From: an uncultured Roseateles sp.
GTDB lineage: Bacteria > Pseudomonadota > Gammaproteobacteria > Burkholderiales > Burkholderiaceae_C
Direction: 5' to 3'
DNA: 64,000 bases
Assembly (NCBI RefSeq): GCF_945956965.1
Contig: NZ_CAMFJS010000024.1
Location: 1 to 64,000 of the forward strand
Shown: one piece after another, positions 19,888-28,932 of the stretch
Layout of the letters: every line of letters begins with the position of its first letter
How positions within the stretch are numbered: the stretch's first letter is position 1
Position numbers and translations under genes: made by a program
The notes under the pieces: model-generated
What the model saw: the letters and a program-made list of their open reading frames with translations, nothing else
Databases searched by the model: none
What the model was told of the DNA's origin: nothing

Positions 19888-20910
19888 ATGGCTCAAAAGA
19901 TGAAGGCCGCGGTCGTCCACGAATTTGGCGCGCCGCTACAAATTGAAGAAGTGGACGTGCCCGAGGTGGCGGACGGCCAGGTCTTGGTCAAGGTGGTGGC
20001 CTCCGGCGTCTGCCACACCGACCTGCATGCGGCCAATGGCGACTGGCCGGTCAAGCCCAGCCTGCCCTTCATTCCTGGTCACGAAGGCGTGGGCTTTGTC
20101 GCCGCCCTGGGCCGTGGCGTCAAGCATGTGAAGGAAGGTGACCGGGTCGGCGTGCCTTGGTTGCACACCGCCTGCGGCCACTGCGAGCACTGCATCACCG
20201 GCTGGGAAACCTTGTGCGGCGAGCAGCAGATGACGGGCTACACCGTCAACGGTGGCTATGCCGAATATGTCTTGGCCGACCCCAGCTATGTGGGCCGCCT
20301 GCCTGACCAGCTGGACTTCGACCCCGCCGCGCCCCTGCTCTGCGCCGGCGTCACCGTCTACAAAGGCCTCAAGGTGCTGGACTGCAAGCCCGGCGACTGG
20401 GTGGCCATCTCCGGCATCGGAGGCCTGGGCCATATGGCGGTGCAGTACGCGCAGGCCATGGGTTATCACGTCATCGCGGTGGACATTGCCGACGACAAGC
20501 TGGCCCTGGCGCGCGAGCTGGGCGCCGAGGTCTGCATCAATGCGCTGACGCAAGACCCGGTGGCCGAAGTGCAAAAACATGTGCGCGGCGCCCATGGCGT
20601 GCTGGTCACGGCCGTGTCCAACAGCGCTTTCAAGCAAGGCGTGGGCATGCTGCACAAGCGCGGCACCATGTCACTGGTGGGCTTGCCGCCGGGCGACTTT
20701 GCATTGCCGATTTTTGATGTGGTGCTCAATGCCAAGACCATTCGCGGCTCCATCGTCGGCACCCGCAAGGATCTGGAAGAAGCCCTGGCCTTTGCCGCCG
20801 ACGGCAAGATCCGCACCCACTACCGCAGCGACAAGCTCGAATCCATCAACAACATCTTTGACCAGATGAAGCAAGGCCATATCGATGGCCGGGTGGTGAT
20901 GAAGATCTAA
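19888..20910 (+). CDS. adhP: Zinc-dependent alcohol dehydrogenase AdhP
   Basis: This 340-residue medium-chain dehydrogenase oxidises primary alcohols to aldehydes, or the reverse, with NAD. Catalytic-zinc ligands are visible in SGVCHTDLHA and PGHEGVGFV, and the four structural-zinc cysteines in ACGHCEHCITGWETLC. The NAD-binding turn is GIGGLGHMAVQYA. Length matches the AdhP family. An excellent ribosome site (AGGAGAGGAG) precedes the ATG at 19888. It stands alone between the receptor gene and a convergent small gene, with its own candidate promoter. Confidence 0.93.
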   Translation: MAQKMKAAVVHEFGAPLQIEEVDVPEVADGQVLVKVVASGVCHTDLHAANGDWPVKPSLPFIPGHEGVGFVAALGRGVKHVKEGDRVGVPWLHTACGHCEHCITGWETLCGEQQMTGYTVNGGYAEYVLADPSYVGRLPDQLDFDPAAPLLCAGVTVYKGLKVLDCKPGDWVAISGIGGLGHMAVQYAQAMGYHVIAVDIADDKLALARELGAEVCINALTQDPVAEVQKHVRGAHGVLVTAVSNSAFKQGVGMLHKRGTMSLVGLPPGDFALPIFDVVLNAKTIRGSIVGTRKDLEEALAFAADGKIRTHYRSDKLESINNIFDQMKQGHIDGRVVMKI

Positions 20911-20924
20911 GCGCAGGCCGCGAA

Positions 20925-20948
20925 GCCAGCCCACGATGCCGGGCTGGC
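20925..20948. terminator. Bidirectional hairpin between convergent genes
   Basis: GCCAGCCC and GGGCTGGC form a perfect 8-bp stem with an 8-base loop, between the stops of adhP (plus strand) and the small membrane protein (minus strand). There is no T-run. Confidence 0.5.
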
Positions 20949-20960
20949 CTCCTCACGCCA

Positions 20961-21155
20961 TCAAGCGTCTTTATGCCCCAGCAGCCGCGCAGGCAGAAAT
21001 AGCAAGGCGCGCAGCAAGGCAAACACCGCCTCCACGCTGATGCCGATCAGGCGAAAGGGCAAAGACAAAAGCCACACCACCGGCCACAGCAACAGCGCCA
21101 GCAAGGCCAGCGGCCAACACAGCAGCAAGAGCAAGAGCCACAACAAGAACTTCAC
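20961..21155 (-). CDS. Small hydrophobic membrane protein, unknown function
   Basis: This 64-residue protein starts at GTG 21155, chosen because GAAAGG lies six bases upstream. A longer frame to 21260 adds 35 residues without membrane character. Nearly all of it is hydrophobic, with two likely membrane segments (FLLWLLLLLLCWPLALLALL and PVVWLLSLPFRLIGISVEAV) and a short basic tail ending LGHKDA. I do not recognise a family. It converges with adhP and shows no operon partner. Confidence 0.6.
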   Translation of the reverse strand: MKFLLWLLLLLLCWPLALLALLLWPVVWLLSLPFRLIGISVEAVFALLRALLFLPARLLGHKDA

Positions 21156-21262
21156 CGCAGGCCTTTCGTCGAGATCGCAACGGATCTCCAGTTTTCGGGT
21201 GAGTCCGGCTCCAAGCTGAACGCCGAACTCTGGGATGCACTCTAGAGGGGGCGGCGCCAAAT

Positions 21263-21339
21263 AAAAAGCCGCCTGCGACCGGCTGGGTTCTGACTCGATG
21301 AATTGCAGATCGAGCGGAACCAGCGGGTGTCAGGCGGCT
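21263..21339 (-). terminator. Long stem terminator after chitin-binding-like gene
   Basis: On the minus strand AGCCGCCTG (21339-21331) pairs with CAGGCGGCT (21275-21267), followed by TTTTT. Inside, CTCGAT pairs with ATCGAG and other short matches extend the structure, so almost all 73 bases fold into one arm. It begins 43 bases after the stop of the 21382-21636 gene. Confidence 0.7.
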
Positions 21340-21345
21340 CAGTAT

Positions 21346-21368
21346 CAGGCCCCATAAGGCCTGTTTTT
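21346..21368 (+). terminator. Plus-strand intrinsic terminator
   Basis: CAGGCC-CCATAA-GGCCTG followed by TTTTT is a compact plus-strand terminator. No plus-strand gene ends just before it, so it may end a short transcript made from 21240-21345 or only insulate the region. Confidence 0.55.
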
Positions 21369-21381
21369 CTTGGACGCTAGC

Positions 21382-21636
21382 TCAACGCGCGATCCAGGCC
21401 TCCTGCCAGTGGCTGCCGACGCCTGGCTCGAACTGCGTCGTCGACGGGCTCCACTGCACGCAGTAGCCGCTATTGGGCCAAGGGCGGCACTCAAAAACCC
21501 GACCGTTCTTGGGCTGCAAGACCCGGGTGCCGGCCTTGTAGCTCGCCAAGCCATCGGGGAAGCGGTATTGGAAGTTAGCGCCCGAGGCGGCCTCGGCCAC
21601 AAACATCAGATCAAAAGTCTTCTGAATTGTGTGCAC
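21382..21636 (-). CDS. Orphan chitin-binding-like domain protein (CBM5/12 or CBM73-like)
   Basis: This 84-residue frame ends with SYKAGTRVLQ, FECRPWPNSGYCVQW and YEPGxGSHWQxAW-like FEPGVGSHWQEAWIA. That is the pattern of the small carbohydrate-binding modules at the C-termini of bacterial chitinases and chitin-active LPMOs such as GbpA. No catalytic domain or signal peptide is attached: an in-frame stop lies 15 codons before the GTG start at 21636. It could be a tiny independent gene or the surviving tail of a degraded chitinase/LPMO gene. A strong terminator follows it, which argues that it is, or recently was, expressed. Confidence 0.6.
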   Translation of the reverse strand: MHTIQKTFDLMFVAEAASGANFQYRFPDGLASYKAGTRVLQPKNGRVFECRPWPNSGYCVQWSPSTTQFEPGVGSHWQEAWIAR

Positions 21637-21766
21637 GGCCAGGGCGAGCCAGCGCCTCTTTGGCCTGACTTTTACACGCCGTTACTGCACCGCTGGGGAC
21701 TGCCATCAGGCGGCTTGGCGGCGGCGAATTGAACCCTCCCGGGCTCAGGCCACAGGTCGGCGGACT

Positions 21767-22459
21767 TCAGGCGTAGCTCAGCAAGCCCGGCATGCCGGGC
21801 AGCTCCAGATGCGCCACATTGTTGAAGCCCAGCAGCGCCATGCGCTTGGGCGTCAGGGCCAACTCGCTGACCGAGCCATTGCGAATGCGCAGGTTCAGCT
21901 CGATGGCGGTCTGCGCAGGCACGCCCAGCACCTGGCCAATGGCAGTAGAAATGGGCCCACCGCTGGAAACCACCAGCACCCGCAGATCCGGCCGGCTCTG
22001 CGCCTGCGCTTGCACATGGGCCAAGGTGGCGGCCACGCCGGCCGAGAACTCGGCGTAGCTGGGCATGCCCTGAGGCTCGCTGGCGCCATCCATCCAGGCT
22101 TGCAAGCCTTCACGCAAGAGGCGGAAATGCAAGCGCGCGGCCTCGGCCGTTTGTGGCGCGTGCAGTGCGCCGGGATGTATGGCCTGGATCAGCGCAGCGC
22201 TGTCGTACTCGTTCAGCCCTGGCCAAACTTCTGCGGGCAGGTTCTGGCCCAGGCCCTCGCCAATGCCAGCCAGTGACTGCGCATGGCGCTTGAGCGAGCC
22301 GCGCAGCACCAGGTCAAACTGCTGGCCGCGCTCGCGCCAGTAAGTGCCAAGCGCCACGCATTGGCGTTGGCCCAGTTCACTCAATTGATCGTAATCCGCC
22401 GCCCCCAGCGAGGCCTGGCCGTGACGCACAAGATAGACATTGCCCATGGCCCGCATCAT
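21767..22459 (-). CDS. Histidine phosphatase family protein
   Basis: This 230-residue protein belongs to the phosphoglycerate-mutase-like histidine phosphatases. The catalytic RHG is in NVYLVRHGQASLG at the N-terminus, and the later motif LRVLVVSSGGPISTAIGQVL holds a Ser where many members have the second catalytic His (SHGG). Loss of that His would weaken classic phosphatase chemistry, so the substrate is open. Start 22447 (four residues shorter) is as likely as 22459. No operon partner is evident. Confidence 0.8.
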   Translation of the reverse strand: MMRAMGNVYLVRHGQASLGAADYDQLSELGQRQCVALGTYWRERGQQFDLVLRGSLKRHAQSLAGIGEGLGQNLPAEVWPGLNEYDSAALIQAIHPGALHAPQTAEAARLHFRLLREGLQAWMDGASEPQGMPSYAEFSAGVAATLAHVQAQAQSRPDLRVLVVSSGGPISTAIGQVLGVPAQTAIELNLRIRNGSVSELALTPKRMALLGFNNVAHLELPGMPGLLSYA

Positions 22460-22568
22460 CGCTGCTGGCGGCGCGGTCGCCTGTCACGGCTGCGACCACG
22501 CGGGCCCAATCCCGTGAAGAACGTGAGGTAGAGCAGTCTTTGAAGAACCGGCGGAAGCGCGCCAGCCA

Positions 22569-23633
22569 TCAGACGGTCTGGCCATCCAGGCCTTGCAAAC
22601 TGGCGCGACCCAAGGCCGCGGCAGCCTCCAGCGAGTCCAGCGCCAGATGTTTGAGCAACTCAGCCAACTGCTCTTGCAGCTCGGCCTGGCTGCGGCCTTG
22701 GCGGGCGGCCATGGCCGTGGGCGAGCTGCCCCGGCTCAGCCACAGCAGCAGCTGGGCCTGGGTATTGCTCAGGCGCAGTGCCCGCACCAGGGCTTGCAAC
22801 AAGCGCCAGTCATCGGTTTCGCGCAGCACGATCAGGCAATGGCCTTCGCCCACCAAATCGGCATCCACACCATGCAGATCAAAGTTCAGGCGGCGGCTGC
22901 CCTGCCCTTCGGCCGGCCCACGGCTGCGGCCCGCGCCGGGCCGGGCTTGCGGCAGCACGGTCAAGCCCTGGCCGGCACCACCGGCGCGGCTACGCAGCAG
23001 CTCACGGTGCAGCCACAGCATCAGCTCCGGCGGCAAGCGGCCTCGCTCAAAATGCCCGCCACTGAAATAGTCGGCCATCAGGCTACGCGCGCGCGCCGTG
23101 TGCCAGATGCAGCGGCCGCTGTGCTCATGCACCAGCAAGCTGGCGTGGCCCAGCACATCCACGCTGGGCTGCGCCATGTGTGATGCGGCCCCCGAGCCGT
23201 CCGCTGCCCCGGCGCTAGCTGCGCCCTGCATCAGCAAGGCCAATCGCGGCAGCAGTTCCAGCGCGCGCATGGGTCGGCTCAGGCCATCCATCGCGCCGGC
23301 GGCCAGGGCGGCTTCGCGCTGCTCGGCACTGCCGTCCAGGCCCAGCATCAGCAAAGGCACGCTGGCCCAACCAGGTCTGGCCAGCAACTGGCGCGCCCAG
23401 TCACAGGCCTGCGCCAGATCGCTGTCCTGCGCCAACTCCAACAAGATCACGGCCGGCCGCGGCCCAGCCGGCTCAGCCAGCTCAGCCAGCCCAGCCGCCG
23501 CCAGGCGCTGCACGTTGTAGCCCGACTCTTCCAACACCTCTTGCAGCACATGGGCGGCGCCCGGCTGTTCGGTCTTGAGCACCAGCAGGACAAACGCCCC
23601 GGCGGGTCCATCGGTGTTGATCAAAGGGCTCAT
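22569..23633 (-). CDS. Degenerate receiver plus HTH-like regulator, unknown target
   Basis: This 354-residue protein has an N-terminal half folded like a response-regulator receiver (about residues 14-135). The phosphate-accepting Asp is Glu in AVILLELAQD, and the conserved Lys is Arg in GLSRPM. It is therefore probably not phosphorylated in the usual way. The last 70 residues (LRLSNTQAQLLLWLSRGSSP followed by TAMAARQGRSQAELQEQLAE) look like a weak LuxR-type helix-turn-helix. A PAS-like middle region (VLGHASLLVHEHSGRCIWHT) may sense something. It is probably a stand-alone regulator. The receiver call is fairly safe; the DNA-binding call is tentative. Confidence 0.55.
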   Translation of the reverse strand: MSPLINTDGPAGAFVLLVLKTEQPGAAHVLQEVLEESGYNVQRLAAAGLAELAEPAGPRPAVILLELAQDSDLAQACDWARQLLARPGWASVPLLMLGLDGSAEQREAALAAGAMDGLSRPMRALELLPRLALLMQGAASAGAADGSGAASHMAQPSVDVLGHASLLVHEHSGRCIWHTARARSLMADYFSGGHFERGRLPPELMLWLHRELLRSRAGGAGQGLTVLPQARPGAGRSRGPAEGQGSRRLNFDLHGVDADLVGEGHCLIVLRETDDWRLLQALVRALRLSNTQAQLLLWLSRGSSPTAMAARQGRSQAELQEQLAELLKHLALDSLEAAAALGRASLQGLDGQTV

Positions 23634-23922
23634 GGGGTCGTCTCGCTAATCTCGGTAAAGCAGCAATTGCAATTGGGGTGACAGAGTCTGAGCAAGGGCC
23701 GTGCCAAGTATTCACTGCACCCCAGGACATCCTCTAGCAAAAAGAGCACCAACTTGGGGAGCTTGCACCAAAGCGAGCCTGCCGGGAAGCGGGGCCCCTT
23801 GTTTTGGCCTGGGCGACCAGCGGCGGCAGTGAGAGAAGAATCGCCCGTCGAAGCCGGGGTCAGGCCTTGCCCCAGGGATCTCCCGCACCAATTCCTCGCT
23901 TATCGGGCTATCGAATCCGCAC

Positions 23923-25605
23923 ATGAGGCCAAAGGTTAGCGCCCGCCTGGCCGATACTTCTGATGCTGACTCCGCAGCGCCCTTGTCCTCACTGAAACAA
24001 AGCATGGATCGTTTGGTCGAGCATGTGGTGGCGTGGCATAACCGCCATCCGCTCGCAAAGAAAATCACTATCTACGACGTCCACACCATGGGCGTCGTGG
24101 CTTTGCCATTTCTGCGCAGCGCGCATCAGCCCGGTGGCGCCGCTGCCGGGGGCGAGGCGATCGAGCCGACCATGGGCGACGCGCCACTCGACGCCTTGGG
24201 TGAAAGCACCCTGGACGCTCACGCCAACACCACCGCCCAACACCTCGATGCCCTGGCCGACCAGGAGGAGCCGCCCGCCCATGCCCTGGCCCGCATGGGC
24301 TGGCGCCCGCGTTTGGCGCAAATGCTGGGCGCCTTGGCCTTTTGGAAACACCTAGGCAAGCGCAAGGCCGCCAGCAGCTGGCCTGCCTTCAGCGAGAAAT
24401 TCATCCCGATTGCGCCGCGCAAGATTGCGGCGTTTGCGCAAAGCCAGGGCTTTTTGAACCCACCCGGCGATGCCAGCTGGCCGCAGCGGGTGGTGCCCAT
24501 CGACGAAGCCATGCTGGCCAAGCACAGCGGCGCCTGGCCATTTGAGATCTATTTGCTGACTGCCGCCATCGACGCCGGCAACTCACGCACCCGCGTGCTG
24601 ATCGGCATGGGCCGCAAGCCGCAGATCCTGGGCGCACGCTGCGGCAGCCGCCGCCGACTCGCTTTTGCTGCCATGGTGGTACTGGGCCTGTTGGCACTGC
24701 TGCTGGCCCTGCTGATGCCGCGTAGCAAGTCGGGTGAGCATGCGGTGGAGGCTGCGACGGCCGCTTCCGCCCCGGCATCGGCATCCAGCGCAGTGGCAGC
24801 GACTGCGTCGGCAAGCGCAGCAAGCGCCGCCGAATCTGCCGCGGCAGCCAGTGCAGCAGCGCTAGAGGCCGCAGCGGCCGCGTCGGCCTCTGCCTCCGCC
24901 GCTGGCGCCAATTTGAGCGACACCCTCAGCGCCGCTGGTGACCCGGCCTCAACGCCGGCGAGTGCCAATGCCAATGCCAGCGCCAACACCGTTTCCTCTG
25001 CCGCCTCCGGCGCCAAGGAAGAGCAGCCCGATATCCGGCCCCAACTGGTCAAACCACTCCCCAAGCGGGCGCCGTTTGCAGCAGGCAGCGACACGTCAAA
25101 GCCTGGCACTGGCGCCGCCTCGGCCAGCGAGAAGGGCAAAGCCGGCGACACCAAGGCGGAAGGCTCGGGCAAAGCCGAGAAATCAGAGAAAGCCACGAAG
25201 TCCGATAAGGCCGACAAGCCCGGCAAGGCAGCCCGCCCCGGCCAAGAGGCCGACGAAAAATCCGCCCAGCCCCTGGTGGAAAAGCTCGGGCCTTTGGACG
25301 GCCTGGAAGCCGGCGGCACGATTCAATCGGCCGTGAAATCCAAGACCGGCAAGCCGGGCGAGGCCGTCCCGGTGGTCGCCCTGGTCGGCCCTGTTGAGCC
25401 CAGCAAGGCCGAAGCCGAGGCCATGCTGGCCCGCATGCTCGGCTTCATCAAGCCCCTGCATCCGGGCGGCCTCAACACCAGCGTCGTGCAGACGCCTCAA
25501 GGCTGGCGCGCTGCCGTCTGGCCTTTTGACAGCCGCCAGGAAGCCCAGCTGATCAATGCCACGCTGGTGGCGCGTGGCATGAAGACCAAGGCCGTGGATT
25601 TTTAA
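23923..25605 (+). CDS. Membrane protein with Ala-rich linker and SPOR-like C-terminus
   Basis: This 560-residue protein has a soluble N-terminal region of about 240 residues that I do not recognise. A single membrane segment follows (AAMVVLGLLALLLALLMP, about 246-267), so most of the N-terminus is cytoplasmic. Next is a very Ala/Ser-rich stretch and a Lys/Ala/Gly/Pro-rich linker. The last 55 residues (VVQTPQGWRAAVWPFDSRQE, ARGMKTKAVDF) resemble a SPOR peptidoglycan-binding domain, which would lie in the periplasm. It may act at the division site or cell wall, which is inference. Start 23923 is uncertain; ATG 24004 is an alternative. Confidence 0.6.
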   Translation: MRPKVSARLADTSDADSAAPLSSLKQSMDRLVEHVVAWHNRHPLAKKITIYDVHTMGVVALPFLRSAHQPGGAAAGGEAIEPTMGDAPLDALGESTLDAHANTTAQHLDALADQEEPPAHALARMGWRPRLAQMLGALAFWKHLGKRKAASSWPAFSEKFIPIAPRKIAAFAQSQGFLNPPGDASWPQRVVPIDEAMLAKHSGAWPFEIYLLTAAIDAGNSRTRVLIGMGRKPQILGARCGSRRRLAFAAMVVLGLLALLLALLMPRSKSGEHAVEAATAASAPASASSAVAATASASAASAAESAAAASAAALEAAAAASASASAAGANLSDTLSAAGDPASTPASANANASANTVSSAASGAKEEQPDIRPQLVKPLPKRAPFAAGSDTSKPGTGAASASEKGKAGDTKAEGSGKAEKSEKATKSDKADKPGKAARPGQEADEKSAQPLVEKLGPLDGLEAGGTIQSAVKSKTGKPGEAVPVVALVGPVEPSKAEAEAMLARMLGFIKPLHPGGLNTSVVQTPQGWRAAVWPFDSRQEAQLINATLVARGMKTKAVDF

Positions 25606-25679
25606 GCGCCCCTGCCGGCATCAGGCCGGCCCGTGCTGGCTTGCGCGGGCCAGCCCCGATGGATGCGGCCCGCGCCTGC

Positions 25680-26909
25680 TCAGGAGCGGTAGTCGGCGTT
25701 GATGGTCACGTAGTCGTGACTCAGATCGCAAGTCCACACCGTGGCGCTGACGGCACCGCGATTCAGGTTCACCCGCACGCTGATCTCGCTTTGCTTCATC
25801 ACGCGCTGGCCGTCTTCCTCGCGGTAGTCGGGGTGGCGGCCGCCGGCGCGCACCACATGCACATCGTCCAGATGCAGGTCGATCAAGGTCTGGTCCAGAT
25901 CATCAATGCCGGCATAACCCACTGCCGCCAGAATGCGGCCCAAATTTGGGTCGCTAGCGAAGAAGGCGGTCTTCACCAGGGGTGAGTGGGCGATCGCGTA
26001 AGCGGCCAGCTTGCACTCGGCCTCATCGCGGCCACCGTCGATCTGCACGGTGATGAATTTGGTGGCGCCTTCGCCGTCACGCACGATGGCTTGCGCCAGG
26101 CGTTGCGAGACCTCAATCAAAGCCGCGCGCAAGACCTGACCCTCGGCGCTGCTCAGCGATTCGATGCGGGCGTGCTTGGCCTGATGGGTGGCGATCAGCA
26201 CGAAGGAGTCATTGGTGGATGTATCGCCGTCGATGGTGATGCGGTTGAATGAGGCGTCAGCGGCTTCGGTCACCAGCGCCTGCAGCAACGCCGGGTTGAT
26301 ATTGGCGTCGGTCGCCACATAGCCCAGCATGGTGGCCATATTCGGGCGAATCATGCCCGCACCCTTGCTGATGCCGGTGAGCGTGACCATCACGCCACCG
26401 ATCTGCACCTGGGTGGAGGCGGCCTTGGGGATGGTGTCGGTGGTCATGATGCCCAGCGCGGCTTCGTCCCAAGCGTCCGGACGCAGCGCGGCGATGGCCG
26501 CGGGCAAGCCCTTGATGATGCGGTCCACCGGCAGGGTTTCCATGATCACACCGGTCGAGAAAGGCAAGACCTGCTGCGGCTGAATATTCAGCAAAGCGGC
26601 CAGCGCTTCGCAGCTTTGGTGGGCGCGGGCCAGGCCATCGGCGCCGGTGCCGGCATTGGCATTGCCGGTGTTGACGAGGATGGCTCGAACCGCAGCCCCC
26701 GCCGCCAGATGCTCACGGCAGATCTGCACCGGCGCGGCGCAGAAACGATTCTTGGTGAACACGCCCGCCACGCTGGCGCCTTCATCCAACACGATCACGC
26801 TCAGATCACGGCGGTCCGCCTTGCGGATGCCAGCTTGGGTGATACCAAGGCGAACACCGGGAACCGGGTGCAGAGAAGCGGGATCGGGGGCGCTGAGATT
26901 GACGGGCAT
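25680..26909 (-). CDS. argJ: Bifunctional glutamate N-acetyltransferase/N-acetylglutamate synthase ArgJ
   Basis: ArgJ moves the acetyl group from N-acetylornithine to glutamate in the cyclic arginine pathway, and many members also make N-acetylglutamate from acetyl-CoA. This 409-residue copy has the self-cleavage site in [14 protein letters not shown], where Thr becomes the nucleophile of the beta chain. It also has [13 protein letters not shown] and the C-terminal INADYRS. Start 26909 matches family length (about 405); an upstream frame to 27014 adds unrelated sequence. It is divergent from the amidotransferase gene and not in an arg operon. Confidence 0.95.
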   Translation of the reverse strand: MPVNLSAPDPASLHPVPGVRLGITQAGIRKADRRDLSVIVLDEGASVAGVFTKNRFCAAPVQICREHLAAGAAVRAILVNTGNANAGTGADGLARAHQSCEALAALLNIQPQQVLPFSTGVIMETLPVDRIIKGLPAAIAALRPDAWDEAALGIMTTDTIPKAASTQVQIGGVMVTLTGISKGAGMIRPNMATMLGYVATDANINPALLQALVTEAADASFNRITIDGDTSTNDSFVLIATHQAKHARIESLSSAEGQVLRAALIEVSQRLAQAIVRDGEGATKFITVQIDGGRDEAECKLAAYAIAHSPLVKTAFFASDPNLGRILAAVGYAGIDDLDQTLIDLHLDDVHVVRAGGRHPDYREEDGQRVMKQSEISVRVNLNRGAVSATVWTCDLSHDYVTINADYRS

Positions 26910-27138
26910 GGTGGAGGCCTTGAAACAGGACAAAAGAGATGCCGGATTGTAAGTTCGCATGGGGCCGCAGCCGGCTTCATCCTGCTGCGGGGCGCTCGCC
27001 CGGCGCAGCATCAAAACACTTGATGGCTTCTTGATGCAGGCGGCCCAAAGCTTGGCGAGGTCTTGAGCCGGCCCGGCCTAAATTGAAGGCCTCGCAACAA
27101 GCGGCGCCCACAAGCTCATTGTCTGGCGCGCCAAGGAT

Positions 27139-27870
27139 ATGAGACCTGTCGCCATCCTCCAGCACGAAGCCAATCAAGGCCCTGGCTATTTGTCGGAGTT
27201 CCTGCAAACGCAAGGCATCCCGACCGAGACCTTCAGACCCGACCGCGGTGAGGCGCCGCCACAGCGCGCCCAAGACTTCAGCGGCGTGGTGGTGCTGGGC
27301 AGCAATCACAGCGTCAACGATGAGCTGGACTGGATTGCCGCCGAGCAGAAGTTGGTCAAGGACGCGGTAGCCTCAGATGTGCCCGTGCTGGGCCACTGCT
27401 TCGGCGCCCAGTTGCTGGCCAAGAGTTGCGGCGCGCGCGTCACCCGCAATGCCTGGCCCAATATCGGCTGGAGCAAGCTGTGGGTAACACCGGACGCCCG
27501 CGCCCTGTTCGGCGGCCGCGCCCAGACCACGGTCTTCAACTGGCACTACGACACCTTCGAGATCCCGCAGGGGGCTCGCCGCAGCCTGTTTGGCACGCAC
27601 TGCATCAACAAAGGATTCACCATGGGCAAGCATGTCGCGCTGCAATGTCATCTGGAAGTGACCGAGGAGAGCGTGCGCGCCTGGTGCCACGAGTCCAAGC
27701 ACGAGTTGGAACATCTGCCAAAGAGCCCGGCCGTGCAAAGCGAAGCCGAGATCCTGCGCGACTTGGCCCAGCGCACCGATGATTTGCATCGCATGGCACG
27801 CAGCGTCTATCACCAATGGAGTTTGGGCTTGCGGCGGCCGAGCGTGGTGAGGGCCAAGCTGTATTGGTAA
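27139..27870 (+). CDS. Class I glutamine amidotransferase-like protein
   Basis: This 243-residue single-domain protein resembles GMP-synthase-type amidotransferase proteins. The nucleophile elbow is GHCFGAQLLAK (Cys), and the second catalytic pair appears as CHLEVTEE (His and Glu). It has no synthetase partner domain, so it belongs to the stand-alone GATase group, some members of which remove gamma-glutamyl groups from polyamines or peptides. The true substrate is unknown. It is divergent from argJ with 229 bases between the starts. Confidence 0.85.
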   Translation: MRPVAILQHEANQGPGYLSEFLQTQGIPTETFRPDRGEAPPQRAQDFSGVVVLGSNHSVNDELDWIAAEQKLVKDAVASDVPVLGHCFGAQLLAKSCGARVTRNAWPNIGWSKLWVTPDARALFGGRAQTTVFNWHYDTFEIPQGARRSLFGTHCINKGFTMGKHVALQCHLEVTEESVRAWCHESKHELEHLPKSPAVQSEAEILRDLAQRTDDLHRMARSVYHQWSLGLRRPSVVRAKLYW

Positions 27871-28064
27871 GTGAAGGAAGGCAGGCAGAAATCACAGCGG
27901 GCCGCCCGTGGGCAAACGCATGCTGACAGGCGGAATCGCTGAGAGAATGCGCCATGAAAATGCCGCCCTCAAAGGTCGGCTTGTGCCTCATGCCAATCTG
28001 CTTGCCCGACCACACCGCTGGGTTCGCGAGGCTCACAGTCTCGACGCCAACACGAGCCCCATCA

Positions 28065-28892
28065 ATGACTGATGACAGGCCTATCAAGCATTGCCGCTGG
28101 ATTCGCCCTCTCGCCGCCTATGTGCTTGCCTGTTCGGCTTGCCTGCCGTTTTCCTGTGACGCCCAAGAAGCACCCATGCTGGCGCGCACCAGCGGGCAAT
28201 CCGACAACCTCCTCAAATTTCACCCAGGCAATGCAGCGGCACCGGGCCTGAGTGCCGAAGTCATCCAAGCGGTACAGCGCATCGACCCGACATTGAAGTT
28301 TGTGGGGCAAGACGTCATGCGGCCGCTGCGGCGTCTAGAAGCAGACCTGGCGGCGGGCAAGATCGACGTCTTCTTCGGCCTGGTGCGCGACTCGGAACGG
28401 GCCGCCAAACATCTTGTCTTGTCGCCGCCCCTGTACAGCCAGTTCACCCAACTGGCCGTGCGCAGTGACGACCCCATCAACATCAAGACATTCGACGAGA
28501 TCCGCCAACTGGGCAGGGCCGGCATCATCGGCGTGCCCAGGGGCTCAGCCTATGTCGACCAGCTCAAAGGCCTGGGCGGCCTGAACGTTGATGACGGCGT
28601 GGCCTCGGTCAGCAGCACGCTCCAAAAACTCATCGCTGGACGCGTTCGATTTGTCTTCTATGGCAGCGCCGTGCTGCGCAAATACATTCAGGAAGATGGG
28701 CTGGAAGCCAAGGTCCGGCTGCTGCCGACTCGCTTCAATAGCGTGGATGTCTTTGTCATGGCCGCGAGAACGGCGGACCCGCAGCTCGTCTTGCGCATAG
28801 AGCGCGCGCTCGAACGCCTGCGCGCCAGCGGCGAGCTGGCCGCGATCCAGGAGAAATACGAGTTACGGGCGCTGCCAAGCCCTCGCAACTGA
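28065..28892 (+). CDS. Periplasmic solute-binding protein (family 3-like)
   Basis: This 275-residue protein has a signal peptide (IRPLAAYVLACSACLPFSCD, cut near AQE). The body resembles amino-acid-binding proteins of ABC systems: ARTSGQSDNLLKFHPGN, LRRLEADLAAGKIDVFFGL and ARTADPQLVLRIERALERLR. No permease or ATPase gene is nearby, so it may serve another system or act as a sensor. Start 28065 places the signal peptide at the N-terminus; upstream starts add 37 poorly fitting residues. Confidence 0.75.
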   Translation: MTDDRPIKHCRWIRPLAAYVLACSACLPFSCDAQEAPMLARTSGQSDNLLKFHPGNAAAPGLSAEVIQAVQRIDPTLKFVGQDVMRPLRRLEADLAAGKIDVFFGLVRDSERAAKHLVLSPPLYSQFTQLAVRSDDPINIKTFDEIRQLGRAGIIGVPRGSAYVDQLKGLGGLNVDDGVASVSSTLQKLIAGRVRFVFYGSAVLRKYIQEDGLEAKVRLLPTRFNSVDVFVMAARTADPQLVLRIERALERLRASGELAAIQEKYELRALPSPRN

Positions 28893-28932
28893 GCGGGCCC
28901 TTTGCATGCCTCACGGGCCGCCGCAGCGCCCC

